From contig DASVDG010000094.1 of the NCBI GenBank assembly GCA_036381255.1, positions 1 through 64,000 on the forward strand: a stretch of 64,000 nt of DNA, given 5' to 3'. Origin of the DNA: CALBZE01 sp036381255. GTDB taxonomy: Bacteria > Gemmatimonadota > Gemmatimonadetes > Longimicrobiales > RSA9. Position numbers and translations under genes: made by a program. Positions 26,563 to 35,618 of this stretch are shown piece by piece; within the stretch, counting starts at the first letter, position 1, and each line of letters begins with the position of its first letter. The notes under the pieces were generated by a model that did no database searches, was not told the origin of the DNA, and worked only from the letters and a program-made list of their open reading frames with translations.

Positions 26563-27267
26563 ATGGACGGCACGCATCGTTGGATGGACCGCCTGTCCGA
26601 GTACCTGGACGGCGAGCTCGACGCGGCGGACCGCGCGGCGCTCGAGGCGCACCTGCAGGGATGCGCGGAGTGCGCCGTCGCGCTCGACGAGCTCCGCGCC
26701 GTCATCGCGCTGGCGGGCTCTCTGGAGGACCGGCCGCCGGCGTCGGACCTCTGGCCGGGGATCGCCCGGCGGATCGCCGCGGAGCGGCCGGCCGCGCGGG
26801 TCGCCGAGCTGGCGGAGCGGCGCCGCGAGGCGGTCACGCGCATCTCCTTCTCGCTGCCGCGGCTCGCTGCGGCGGCGATCGCGCTGATGCTCCTGTCGGG
26901 CGGCTCGGTATGGCTCGCGATGTCCGGACGCGCGCCCGCGCCGGCCGCACCCGTCGCGGAGACGACGACGCCCGGCGCCGGCGACCGCGCGGTCCGGCTC
27001 GCGACCGACCGGGCGGTCCCCGGCTACGACCGGGCCGTCTCCGACCTGGCACGGATCCTCGAAGAGGGGCGTGACCGCCTCGATCCGGCGACGATCGAGG
27101 TGCTCGAGACGAACCTCCGGATCATCGACCGTGCGATCGAGGAGGCGCGGCGCGCGGTCGCACAGGATCCCATGAACGTGTACCTCAACCGCCACCTGGC
27201 GGAGAGCATGCAACGCAAGCTCCAGTTCCTGCGCCAGGCCGGCGAGATCGTTCGAGCCCAGACCTGA
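26563..27267 (+). CDS. Zinc-finger anti-sigma factor
   Basis: A 234-aa membrane protein. The N-terminal HC2-type zinc finger has H-L-Q-G-C-A-E-C (about residues 31-38) after LSEYLDGELDAADRAAL. One membrane helix at about 103-123 follows the FSLPRLAAAAIALMLL stretch. The periplasmic part is a helical hairpin that includes AVSDLARILEEGRDRLD and TIEVLETNLRIIDRAIEEAR. It would hold the preceding ECF sigma inactive and release it on an envelope signal. The family call is firm. Confidence 0.9.
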   Translation: MDGTHRWMDRLSEYLDGELDAADRAALEAHLQGCAECAVALDELRAVIALAGSLEDRPPASDLWPGIARRIAAERPAARVAELAERRREAVTRISFSLPRLAAAAIALMLLSGGSVWLAMSGRAPAPAAPVAETTTPGAGDRAVRLATDRAVPGYDRAVSDLARILEEGRDRLDPATIEVLETNLRIIDRAIEEARRAVAQDPMNVYLNRHLAESMQRKLQFLRQAGEIVRAQT

Positions 27268-27282
27268 AGAGGGGATAGATCC

Positions 27283-28140
27283 ATGTTGAGCGCATTGCTG
27301 GCAGCGGGGCTGGCACTCGGCTCCGCGCCGTACCTCTCGATCGACACGACTTTCGCGGTGTCTCCCGACGCGCGCATCGAGGTCGAGAACTTCCGCGGCT
27401 CCGTCCAGGTCCGGACCTGGGAGCGCGACGCCGTACGCATCGCGGCGGAGCATTCCGATGACGACCGCATCCGGATCCGCCGGTCCGGCGCCTGGGTGCG
27501 CATCGAATCCTCCGGCCGATACGGCCCCGCCCGCGACGTGGATTACGTGATCACCGTGCCGGCCACCGCCGCGCTGCGCATCACGGGACCGTTCAGTGAC
27601 GTCTCGGTCGACGGCGCCGGGAGCGACGTGGTCGTGGAGTCCGTACGCGGCGACATCCACGTTCGCGGCGGCGACGGCGTCGTCGAGCTGCGCTCCGTCG
27701 AGGGAGCGGTCTCGCTCGAAGGCGCCCGCGGCCGCATCACCCTCGCCGCGGTCAACGAGACGATCCGCGCGGTCGACCTGGCCGGCGCCGTCCACGCCGA
27801 AACCGTCAACGGCGACGTCGTGCTCGAGCGCATCGACTCGGGCGACGTCGTCGCCTCCACGGTCAACGGCGACGTCCGGTACGGCGGCACCATCCTCGAC
27901 GATGGGCGCTACGCGCTCAAGACGCACAACGGCGACGTATCGATCGGCATTCCCGAGGGCGCGAACGCGACCATCTCGATCGCCACGTACAACGGCGAGG
28001 TGGATTCCGCGCTGCCGATCATCCTCACCGAGCTGCGGCGCGACCGGCGCTTCAGCTTCGCGGTGGGGCGCGGTACCGCTCGGGTCGATCTCGAGTCGTT
28101 CAACGGGACCATTCGTCTCCGCCGGCCGGCGGGACGCTGA
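27283..28140 (+). CDS. DUF4097 family beta-helix-like exported protein
   Basis: A 285-aa protein with a short signal peptide (MLSALLAAGLALGSAPYLS). The rest is a run of short beta-strand repeats, several carrying T/H-V/N-N-G-D-V (ETVNGDVVLE, STVNGDVRYG, KTHNGDVSIG, TYNGEVDS). This is DUF4097, usually found beside sigma/anti-sigma pairs and suspected to be surface or periplasmic adhesion-type proteins. The function is not established. Confidence 0.85.
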   Translation: MLSALLAAGLALGSAPYLSIDTTFAVSPDARIEVENFRGSVQVRTWERDAVRIAAEHSDDDRIRIRRSGAWVRIESSGRYGPARDVDYVITVPATAALRITGPFSDVSVDGAGSDVVVESVRGDIHVRGGDGVVELRSVEGAVSLEGARGRITLAAVNETIRAVDLAGAVHAETVNGDVVLERIDSGDVVASTVNGDVRYGGTILDDGRYALKTHNGDVSIGIPEGANATISIATYNGEVDSALPIILTELRRDRRFSFAVGRGTARVDLESFNGTIRLRRPAGR

Positions 28141-28155
28141 CAGGGAGGTGTGACG

Positions 28156-28965
28156 ATGGGCATCGGATCTGTGGGCAGGAAGGCGTCGGGCGGGATCACG
28201 GTCGCGCTGGCCGTGGCGGGCGTCGCGCTCGCGCCGGCGCCGACGGCGGCGCAGGACTTCACCTGGCGCGGTCGGCTCGCCGCCGGCGCGACGCTCGAGG
28301 TCAAGGGCGTGATCGGGGACATCCGCGCCGTCGCCGCGGATGGCGACGGCGTCCAGGTGGACGCGGAGAAGTACGGCCGCCGCGACGATCCGGCCGGGGT
28401 CGAGATCGTCGTGCTCGAGCACGACGAAGGCGTGACGATCTGCGCCGTCTACCCGTCCGGCCGCGACGGCCGGCCGAACGAATGCGCGCCGGGCGATGCC
28501 GGGCGCCTGAACGCGCGGGACAACGACGTGCACGTGAACTTCACCGTGCGCGTTCCGGCCGGCGTCCGGCTCGTCGCCCGCACGGTGAACGGCGAGGTCG
28601 AGGCCGAGGGGCTCGGCGGCGACGTCGTCGCCAGCACCGTGAACGGCGACGTGTCCGTCTCGACGGCCGGCCTGGTCGAGGCGAATACGGTGAACGGCTC
28701 GATCCACGCCACACTCGGCCGCGCGGACTGGACGGACGACCTCGAGTTCGAGACGGTCAACGGCGGGATCACGCTCGTGCTGCCGGCGGAGGTGAACGCG
28801 GACGTCCGCGCGGGCACTGTGAACGGCCGCATCACGAGCGACTTCCCGCTGCGGGTCGAAGGCCGGCTGAGCCGCCGTCGGCTGCGGGGGACGATCGGTG
28901 CCGGCGGCCACGAGCTGTCGCTCGGCACCGTGAACGGCAGCATCCGGATCCGGAAATCGACGTGA
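28156..28965 (+). CDS. Second DUF4097 family exported protein
   Basis: A 269-aa paralogue of the preceding gene with a signal peptide ending APTAAQ. It has at least six T-V-N-G repeats (ARTVNGEV, STVNGDV, NTVNGSI, ETVNGGI, GTVNGRI, GTVNGSI), spaced as strands of a beta-helix. ATG 28156 is preferred over the GTG six bases upstream because AGGGAGGTGTGAC lies just in front. It is the last gene of the sigma operon, ended by the hairpin at 28971-29008. Confidence 0.85.
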   Translation: MGIGSVGRKASGGITVALAVAGVALAPAPTAAQDFTWRGRLAAGATLEVKGVIGDIRAVAADGDGVQVDAEKYGRRDDPAGVEIVVLEHDEGVTICAVYPSGRDGRPNECAPGDAGRLNARDNDVHVNFTVRVPAGVRLVARTVNGEVEAEGLGGDVVASTVNGDVSVSTAGLVEANTVNGSIHATLGRADWTDDLEFETVNGGITLVLPAEVNADVRAGTVNGRITSDFPLRVEGRLSRRRLRGTIGAGGHELSLGTVNGSIRIRKST

Positions 28966-28970
28966 GCCGT

Positions 28971-29008
28971 ACGCGGCCCGGCGCGCGGAAGACGCCGCCG
29001 GGCCGCGT
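28971..29008. terminator. 13-bp GC hairpin ending the DUF4097 operon
   Basis: A perfect stem ACGCGGCCCGGCG and its complement around a 12-nt loop, between the convergent DUF4097 and hydrolase genes. Confidence 0.65.
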
Positions 29009-29019
29009 GCCGCGCGGCA

Positions 29020-29808
29020 TCAGCCGGCGCCTGGGCCGGGCGCCGGTGCCGCGCCCCCGATGACGCCGCGGAGAAACGCGAGGACTTCCCGGTCGAAATC
29101 GTCGGACCGGTCGAACGTGATGGCGTGTCCGGCGCCGTGGATCCGCGCCAGACGGACGTCCGGGATGCGACGCACCAGGATCTCCACGAAGTCGTTCGGG
29201 ACGACCGGATCGCGCTTGCCCGCGACCACGAGTGTGGGACACTGGACGCGTCGCGCCTTTCGGGACGGGTGGTCGCGCGTCGCCCGGAGCCAGGTTCCCA
29301 GGAACGCGCCGAGCGACCCCTGCATGTACTGACGGGCGACGACCGGGACCAGCGACAGCGGCTCCCGCCCAATGTCCCGAGCGAAGCTGCGGACCTGGCG
29401 GAGCAGGCGGCACGAGCCGGGCGCGCCCGTCGGCGTGACCAGCACCAGCGCCCGCGCCCGCGCCGGCGCCCGGACCGCCGCCTCCAGCACCGCCTGCGCC
29501 GCGAGCGAGTGCCCGATCCAGACCACGGGGCCGAGGCCGACGGCCGCTGCGAAGGCCAGCAGCCACGACGCCGTCTCCGGCACCGACAGCCCGAGCCGCG
29601 GCCCGCGGCTCCGGCCGAAGCCGGGCAGGTCCGGCGCCACGGGCCGGAACCCCGCCGCGGCGAATGCACGACAATGCCCGCGGAACACGGCGCCCGAGAG
29701 CCCGAGGCCGTGCACGAACACCACCGGCGGACCCGCGCCGGCATCGATGTAGCGTGCGCGCCGGCCGCCGACCCAGACCTCGGTCCTACGCACCGCCGTC
29801 CACCCCAC
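29020..29808 (-). CDS. Alpha/beta hydrolase
   Basis: A 262-aa alpha/beta hydrolase. The oxyanion segment is VVFVHGLGLSG, the nucleophile elbow WIGHSLAAQ (Ser), the acid VVAGKRDPVVP (Asp) and the His GAGHAITF. All triad residues are present. The GTG at 29808 overlaps the upstream hydrolase gene by 23 bp, so the two are translationally coupled. They share the same fold order and may be an old duplication or a two-enzyme step on one substrate; the substrate is unknown. Confidence 0.88.
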   Translation of the reverse strand: MGWTAVRRTEVWVGGRRARYIDAGAGPPVVFVHGLGLSGAVFRGHCRAFAAAGFRPVAPDLPGFGRSRGPRLGLSVPETASWLLAFAAAVGLGPVVWIGHSLAAQAVLEAAVRAPARARALVLVTPTGAPGSCRLLRQVRSFARDIGREPLSLVPVVARQYMQGSLGAFLGTWLRATRDHPSRKARRVQCPTLVVAGKRDPVVPNDFVEILVRRIPDVRLARIHGAGHAITFDRSDDFDREVLAFLRGVIGGAAPAPGPGAG

Positions 29809-30547
29809 GAAGAAACGAAAGGATCAGCCGGTTGAACACCCGCGGGCGGTCCGCCATCGGGTTGTGGGCCGCATCCGGGATCACGCGAAGCTGCGCCCCC
29901 CTGATTCCGTCGGCCAGGATCCACGCGTGGGAGAGCGGCGTGAGAGGATCCAGCCGACCCCAGACCAGGAGCGTCGGGCTCCGGATCCGCGCCAGGAGGG
30001 GACGCACGTCGTCGGCCAGGATGTGGTACATCATGCGCAGGATCGTCCGCGGCCCGGCCCGCAGCGCATCGCGCACCACCGTCGGGAGGAAGGCCGGCCG
30101 ACCCCACGCGCGCGGCGGAAGCAACTCGACCAGGAACCGCACCAGCTCCGCCGCGGACCGGCGGCGCGGGATCCCCGCGGCGCTCGCCAGCACCAGCCGT
30201 CCGACCCGGTCCGGCCGACTCGCCGCGAGGTGGATCGAGATCTGGCCGCCCATCGAATGACCGACCACGTGCGGGCACTCCAACCCCTGGGCATCCAGCC
30301 ACCGCAGCAGCAGCTCCATCATCGCCGGGATGCCGCCGGGCGGCACGGTCGCGGACCGGCTCGCGCCGAAGCCGATCAGCTCCGGAACGTGGATGCGGAA
30401 ATCCTCCTGCAACGCCGGCACCGTGTACCGCCACCAGCGATGCGAGCCCGCCAGGCCGTGCAGCAGGACCACGGGCGGCCCCGATCCCGCGTGCACCGAG
30501 TGGAACCGGTATCCCGCCACCTCCGTGTACCGCCGGTCGACGGTCAT
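29786..30547 (-). CDS. Alpha/beta hydrolase
   Basis: A 253-aa alpha/beta hydrolase: VVLLHGLAGSHRWWRYT, nucleophile elbow VGHSMGGQIS, acid LVWGRLDPLTPL, His PDAAHNPM. The ATG at 30547 is the first clear start (MTVDRRYTEV). It is the first gene of the overlapping hydrolase pair, transcribed away from the 449-bp region upstream. Confidence 0.87.
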   Translation of the reverse strand: MTVDRRYTEVAGYRFHSVHAGSGPPVVLLHGLAGSHRWWRYTVPALQEDFRIHVPELIGFGASRSATVPPGGIPAMMELLLRWLDAQGLECPHVVGHSMGGQISIHLAASRPDRVGRLVLASAAGIPRRRSAAELVRFLVELLPPRAWGRPAFLPTVVRDALRAGPRTILRMMYHILADDVRPLLARIRSPTLLVWGRLDPLTPLSHAWILADGIRGAQLRVIPDAAHNPMADRPRVFNRLILSFLRGVDGGA

Positions 30548-30996
30548 CGGAGCCCCGCGTGCCCGCCGCGGACACCTCCCGGCGCCGCCCGCCCCCCGGC
30601 AAGCGACTCCGGCCCGGACCGGCCGCTTCGAACCGCGCCGCGCGCCGCTCCTGCATTCACGTCCGCGTCCCCCGTCCGGGAGGCGCTCGGTCCACGCTCG
30701 TCCCCACGTCGAGACCCAGCGTGCAACAGGCGCGCCCGCGCGATCCCCGGCGCACCCCGGCCGCTTCCGACGGGCCCGATTCTTCCAGTGCCGCCGCCGC
30801 GTGGGGCCGCGCCGGCTCCTCCGACTCGCCGCCGGCCCGGCACCGCGCCGCCGAATCGCCCCGGGGCGCACCCCGCACCTCCCCGCCCCCTGGCGCCTCG
30901 GGGACGGGCCGCTATATTGCCGCCCGAAAATCGGCACAACGGATAGCGGCTGGCGTATGTAACGAGTGACTGGCCCACGACGAGGAGGAGGTTCTA
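30548..30996. other. Divergent intergenic region with one -10-like element
   Basis: 449 bp between the hydrolase pair and the TTG-started small gene. It has open frames on both strands but no family match. A plus-strand TATATT at 30913-30918 followed by GCCGCCC fits the -10 style of this genome and would give a leader of about 70 nt for the small gene; the -35 is weak. Confidence 0.45.
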
Positions 30997-31269
30997 TTGG
31001 CTCGCAAGAAGCACGAGAAGGCGGTGTTCGACAGGGCGCGCGACGAACTCTTCAGCCACATCCACCGATGCGACGTCATCGGGGCGACCGAGGAGCAGCA
31101 GGTCGAGTGGATGGACGATACCCTTCAGTTCATGGCGGAGCGCTACCCCGACCTCTCCGAGCGAGAGCTCGACCAGCTCCGCACCCTCGGGCTACGCTTC
31201 TGTCAGCCCGTCATCCCGCACGGAAAAGAACGCCCGACGGAAGACACGGGCGAGGCGAACGCCGCCTGA
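30997..31269 (+). CDS. Small soluble protein, function unknown (TTG start)
   Basis: A 90-aa helical protein starting with KKHEKAVFDRARDELFSHIHRCDVIG and containing an acidic middle (EQQVEWMDDTLQFMAERY). The TTG start is supported by GAGGAGGAG at the right distance and by the -10-like TATATT upstream. I do not recognise the family, but its composition and strong ribosome-binding site argue for a real gene. Confidence 0.7.
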   Translation: MARKKHEKAVFDRARDELFSHIHRCDVIGATEEQQVEWMDDTLQFMAERYPDLSERELDQLRTLGLRFCQPVIPHGKERPTEDTGEANAA

Positions 31270-31500
31270 GCCGAAGGTCGCGGGCCCGCGGCCGACTCGC
31301 GCCGCGACCGCCTCGTGACCGCCACGATCCGGGGACGTAAGGACGCGCACCGCTGCGTCCCTGCGTCCCTCTCGTTTTTCGCGCCCCCATCCGCCCACCT
31401 CGCCCCCACCCCATCGCGCTTCGCCCAGCCCGCCCCGGCAAAAACACCTGTTCCTGCCGGGAACGACACTTGCGCTCCGGCTTCGACAGCGGAGGTGTCT

Positions 31501-31869
31501 ATGGCGACGAGATTCGGGACCGAGATGAGGGCCGGCGCCCAGCCGGGTCGCGCGGAGCATGGATACATCCGGCGTTTTTACGCCGGCGAGGAGGTGCCGT
31601 GCCACGTGGGGTGTGGCGGGGCGGCCGAGGTCGTGCGGGTGGGCACGGCCGCGGACGGCGGCGGCGAGCTGTGGATGGAGTGCGGGAGTTGCGCGCAGCG
31701 CGTGAGGTATGCGGTGCCGCAGGCGTCGCGGGAGGAGCGGGAGGGGGTGAGGCGGGCCGTGGACGGGGGAAGTGAGGCGGTGTGTCCGCGGCATGCGCGG
31801 CGTACGCCGTTGCAGCCGCGTGGGCGTCAACTGGTGTGTCCGGAATGCGGCGTTCGGTATCGCGAGTGA
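31501..31869 (+). CDS. Small cysteine-rich (zinc-ribbon-like) protein
   Basis: A 122-aa protein with paired cysteines: C-x(3)-C near residue 36, C-x(2)-C near 60, a C-x-R-H near 97 and a final C-x(2)-C near 116. This suggests two zinc ribbons. GGAGGTGTCT precedes the ATG. Its TGA overlaps the ATG of the PBP2 gene, so the two are coupled. The function is unknown; a link to cell-wall control is suggested only by position. Confidence 0.65.
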   Translation: MATRFGTEMRAGAQPGRAEHGYIRRFYAGEEVPCHVGCGGAAEVVRVGTAADGGGELWMECGSCAQRVRYAVPQASREEREGVRRAVDGGSEAVCPRHARRTPLQPRGRQLVCPECGVRYRE

Positions 31870-33785
31870 TGCGGCTGATGGGGCGGCGCGGCCGGGTCGA
31901 GCATCCGCGGACGCTTCGCCGGCGGCGTGGCCAGGGGGCACGGATCGCGGTGGTGATGTCGGCGGCGGCGCTGACGTTCGCGCTGGCGAAGATCCAGCTG
32001 TTCACGACGGAGCATTATGCGCTGGTCGCGAAGGAGAACCGGCTGAGGCCGGTGGTGGTGCGGCCGCCGCGGGGGACGGTGTACGACCGGCACGGCCGGG
32101 TGGTGGCGGAGAACGACGTCGGGTACCAGGTGTTGTTGATGCCCGCGCCGATGGACTCGATGCTGGCGACGCTGGGCCGGCTGCGTCCGATCCTGAGGCT
32201 GACGGACGAAGAGGTGGAGCGGGCGATCCGGAAATACAAGCGGCAGAGCCATCTCCCGATGGAGGTGGACAACGATGCGTCGTACGTGGCGGTGTCGCGG
32301 TTGCAGGAGCGACGTTTCCTGTTCCCGGGGGTGTTGATCCACGAGTATCCGAAGCGGCGGTATCCGGCGGGCCCGGCGGTGGCGCACCTGATCGGGTACG
32401 TGGCGGAGATCAGCGAGAGCGAGCTGAAGCTGCCGGAGTTCGCGGGGTACGAGCAGGGGCGCTGGATCGGGAAGGCGGGGTTGGAGCGGTCGTACGAGGG
32501 GGTGTTAGGTGGGACGCCCGGGATGCGTTATCTGGAGGTGGACGCGCTGGGCCGGATCAAGCGCTGGTTGCCGGAGGAGGCGGGGGTGCCGCCGATCCCG
32601 GGGAGGGACATCCGGCTGTACCTGGATCTGGATCTTCAGCGCTACGTCGCCGAGTTGTTCCGGGAGATCGCGGCGCAGACGGGGATCGCGGATTTCCAGG
32701 CGGCGTTCGTGGCGATCGAGCCGGAGACGGGCGGGGTGCTCGCGTTGTACGCGTCGCCGAACTTCGACCCGAACGCCTTCGTGGGCGGGGTCAGGCCGGA
32801 GCTCTGGAAGCGGTTGAACGAGGACCCGCTGGATCCGCTGTTGAACCGGGTGGCCGGCTCGGCGCAGCCGCCGGGCTCGACGTTCAAGATGGCCACGGCG
32901 TCGATGGCCATGCAGCTCGGCCTGCTGAAGCCGGGTGACCGGATGCCGATCCCGTGCGGCGGCGGGCTCCGCTACGATGGGCGGTACGCGCGCTGCTGGC
33001 TCGGTTCGGGCCACGGATCGCTGGACCTGGTCGGCGCGATCAAGAACTCGTGCAACGTTTACTTCTACCAGGTCGGGATCAAGATCGGGCTGGAGCGTTT
33101 CCTGGAGCTGGGGAGCCGGATGGGCTTCGGCGCGCCGACGGGGATCGATCTGCCGAACGAGATCTCGAGCACGTTCCCGGCGAGCAAGGACTGGTGGGAG
33201 CGGAAGTGGGGGTACCGGCCGAACGAGAACGAGATCATGTCGCTGGCGATCGGCCAGGGCGCGGTGAACCTGACGCCGCTGAAGCTGACGCAGCTGTACG
33301 TCGCAGTGGCGCGGCAGGACGGGAAGGCGCCGGTGCCGCGATTGGTGCGGACGAACGAGCCGCCGCGGGTCGGTCTCGACCTCGGCATCGGGCGCGAGGA
33401 GGTGCTGACGCTGCGCAAGGGGCTGCGCCGGGTGGTCGCGCCCGGCGGCACGGCGGCGATGAGCCGGCTGCCGGTCTGGGACTTCCTGGGCAAGACCGGC
33501 ACGGCGCAGAATCCGCACGGCGACGACCACGCCTGGTTCGTGGGGATCGCGGGGCCGTGGGGGAGGGAGCCGGAGATCGTGGCCGCGATGTTGCTCGCGC
33601 ACGGCGAGCACGGGTACGTCGCGTCGGGCGTCGTCGCGAACGCGGTGAATTTCTACCTGAATCGGAAGTACGGGCTTCCGTTCGACCGGTACCCGACCGT
33701 GCGCGAGCGGCTCCCCCGGGGGCTCCCCGTGGACTGGCGGTGGTACATGTCCGAGGTCGTGGATCCTCCCGTGTCGGAACCCTAG
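31869..33785 (+). CDS. mrdA: Penicillin-binding protein 2 (peptidoglycan transpeptidase)
   Basis: A 638-aa class B PBP. One N-terminal membrane helix (about 20-40), a dimerisation/pedestal domain with VRPPRGTVYDRHGRVVAEN and YPAGPAVAHLIGYV, then the transpeptidase domain with S337-T-F-K340, S394-C-N396 and K542-T-G-T545. Length and motif spacing match PBP2 of the elongasome. It would cross-link new side-wall peptidoglycan. The usual partners mreC, mreD and rodA are not next to it; instead a small zinc-ribbon gene overlaps its start. Confidence 0.93.
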   Translation: MRLMGRRGRVEHPRTLRRRRGQGARIAVVMSAAALTFALAKIQLFTTEHYALVAKENRLRPVVVRPPRGTVYDRHGRVVAENDVGYQVLLMPAPMDSMLATLGRLRPILRLTDEEVERAIRKYKRQSHLPMEVDNDASYVAVSRLQERRFLFPGVLIHEYPKRRYPAGPAVAHLIGYVAEISESELKLPEFAGYEQGRWIGKAGLERSYEGVLGGTPGMRYLEVDALGRIKRWLPEEAGVPPIPGRDIRLYLDLDLQRYVAELFREIAAQTGIADFQAAFVAIEPETGGVLALYASPNFDPNAFVGGVRPELWKRLNEDPLDPLLNRVAGSAQPPGSTFKMATASMAMQLGLLKPGDRMPIPCGGGLRYDGRYARCWLGSGHGSLDLVGAIKNSCNVYFYQVGIKIGLERFLELGSRMGFGAPTGIDLPNEISSTFPASKDWWERKWGYRPNENEIMSLAIGQGAVNLTPLKLTQLYVAVARQDGKAPVPRLVRTNEPPRVGLDLGIGREEVLTLRKGLRRVVAPGGTAAMSRLPVWDFLGKTGTAQNPHGDDHAWFVGIAGPWGREPEIVAAMLLAHGEHGYVASGVVANAVNFYLNRKYGLPFDRYPTVRERLPRGLPVDWRWYMSEVVDPPVSEP

Positions 33786-33900
33786 GCCCCGTCGGCCGTA
33801 TCACAGCAGGTGGCGTCGGCTCGGCCGGGCGCCGCGCCGCCTGGGCGGTGGCCGCACAACCCCACGCCGGCGGTCCGCCGTCGGCCGAAAGGAGGCGACC

Positions 33901-34257
33901 ATGTCGCGTCGACCGTTCGCAGCGGTTCTCCTGATGCTCCCGCTCGTCGCCGCGCGTCCGGGGGCGGCGCAGGTGCCGACGGCGCCGGCGCCCGCGCGCG
34001 TCGTCGTCCAGAACGACACGTACTCGTCGTTGATGATCGCGATCGTCGACGGATCCGGACGCGAATCCGCCCTTGGCCAGGCGCCGCCGGAATTCTCGAA
34101 CACCCTCATCGTGAAGGAGCCGCTCCCCGAGGGATCGGTCCGGCTCGTGGCCCGCCTGGCCGGCGAGTCGGAGGTGCTCTACCGCTCCGACGAGGTCCGC
34201 CTCCGTCCCGGCACACGCATCCGCTGGCGGCTGCCCGATAACCGGATCGAACACTGA
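33901..34257 (+). CDS. Small exported protein, function unknown
   Basis: A 118-aa protein with a signal peptide ending RPGAAQ and a predicted all-beta body (RVVVQNDTYSSLMIAIVDG, SVRLVARLAGESEVLYRSDEV). GAAAGGAGGCGACC precedes the ATG. No family recognised. It is probably periplasmic. Confidence 0.7.
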   Translation: MSRRPFAAVLLMLPLVAARPGAAQVPTAPAPARVVVQNDTYSSLMIAIVDGSGRESALGQAPPEFSNTLIVKEPLPEGSVRLVARLAGESEVLYRSDEVRLRPGTRIRWRLPDNRIEH

Positions 34258-34546
34258 CGCGCGGCGCCCTGCCGCGGCCACCCGGCGAGACCCTCCAGCA
34301 GAACCCCGGTGAATGCGGTCCGCCTCCGCGGGCCGGCCCGGGGACACGGCAACCCGTCCTGGCGGGCGGAGCTCGGGCGCCGCGCCGGGTACCGGCCGAC
34401 ACGAGGCGGCCCGGGCCGCGACGAGGCGGGCGGGGGTGGCCGGACCCCGCGCCGGTGAGTAGATTGCGATGGGCCGCCGCCGCGGCACTTCTTCCCGGTC
34501 TCCACGTCCATGACTCCGGTCTCGATGGTGAGAGGAGGCGCAGAGT

Positions 34547-35614
34547 ATGGCCACACCGTTCCTCAGCTCGGAGGAGTACGATGAGCGCGCGCATCGCCTG
34601 TACAACGAAGGTGATTACGAGCGCGCGCTCGAGACGCTGAAGGAAGGGTTGGTCCTCTACCCCCACGCGGCCGAGCTGCACGTCGGCCTGGGCTACACTC
34701 GCCTGGCGCGCGACGAGTTCGCCTGGGCGAAGCAGGCGTTCGAGAAGGCGCTGGCCCTCGACCCGGACCACGAAGACGCGCTGGTCGGCCTCGGCGAGGT
34801 GCTGTTGCGCCTGGGCCGGAGAGATGAGGCGCTGGAGCTGTTCGACCGCGTACGCCGCGGCGGCTGCGCCGACGACCTGGACCTGCTGCTCTCCATGGGC
34901 CGCGCGCTCTACCGCGACCAGCTTTACGAGGAGGCCCGCGACGTCTTCGCCGATGCGACGGCGCTGCACCCGGAGAGCGCGGACGCCGTGGCCGCGCTCG
35001 CGTACACGCTGCACCGCCTCGGCCGGGCCGGCGCGGCGCGGCGCGAGCTGCGCCGCGCGCTCCGGCTCGACCCCCAACTGCACGAGGCGCGGATCTACCT
35101 CGGGCACCTCCTCTACGATCGCGGCGACTGGGAGGGCGCACTGCGCCAGTTCGAGCGGGTGCCGACGGCGGAGCACTGGGACTCGCTCGCGCTCTGGCGG
35201 CTCATCGAGCTGAAGCGCGCGATCGACGGGGCGCGCCCCGGCCACCCGCTCCTGGCGGAGTGGGACGCCCGTCGCGAGCAGCTCGACGCCGAGTACGATC
35301 CCATCGAAGAGCTGCTCGCGGAGGTCGAGCAACGGGTGCGGGAGTCGGACGAGGATCGCGGGGATCCCGACGTCGCCGAGCCGCCCACGCACCGGATCCG
35401 CCTGCCCGACGGCCAGACGTACCACGGGAGCTGGCTCGACATCGTCCGCCAGCTCCGCGATGCCATCGGCCGGCCGCAGGAGACGATTGCACAGTTCATG
35501 CGGCGACAGGCGGACGAGCAGCGCGCGCGGACGGGGATCGGCATACCGGCCGATGATCCCGAAGCGTTCCTCCGGGCGAGCGCACGCGCCGGACTGCTGC
35601 GGATCGAGTGCTGA
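34547..35614 (+). CDS. TPR repeat protein
   Basis: A 355-aa soluble protein. At least five TPR units occupy residues 8-225 (ALETLKEGLVLYPHAAELHV, AFEKALALDPDHEDALVGLG, VFADATALHPESADAVAALA, and others). The C-terminal third (about 290-345) carries a THRIRLPDGQTYHGSWLDIV segment and an RRQADEQRARTGI helix of unknown role. First gene of a three-gene unit with gaps of 4 bp; a weak -10-like TAGATT is at 34460. Confidence 0.85.
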   Translation: MATPFLSSEEYDERAHRLYNEGDYERALETLKEGLVLYPHAAELHVGLGYTRLARDEFAWAKQAFEKALALDPDHEDALVGLGEVLLRLGRRDEALELFDRVRRGGCADDLDLLLSMGRALYRDQLYEEARDVFADATALHPESADAVAALAYTLHRLGRAGAARRELRRALRLDPQLHEARIYLGHLLYDRGDWEGALRQFERVPTAEHWDSLALWRLIELKRAIDGARPGHPLLAEWDARREQLDAEYDPIEELLAEVEQRVRESDEDRGDPDVAEPPTHRIRLPDGQTYHGSWLDIVRQLRDAIGRPQETIAQFMRRQADEQRARTGIGIPADDPEAFLRASARAGLLRIEC

Positions 35615-35618
35615 GCGG

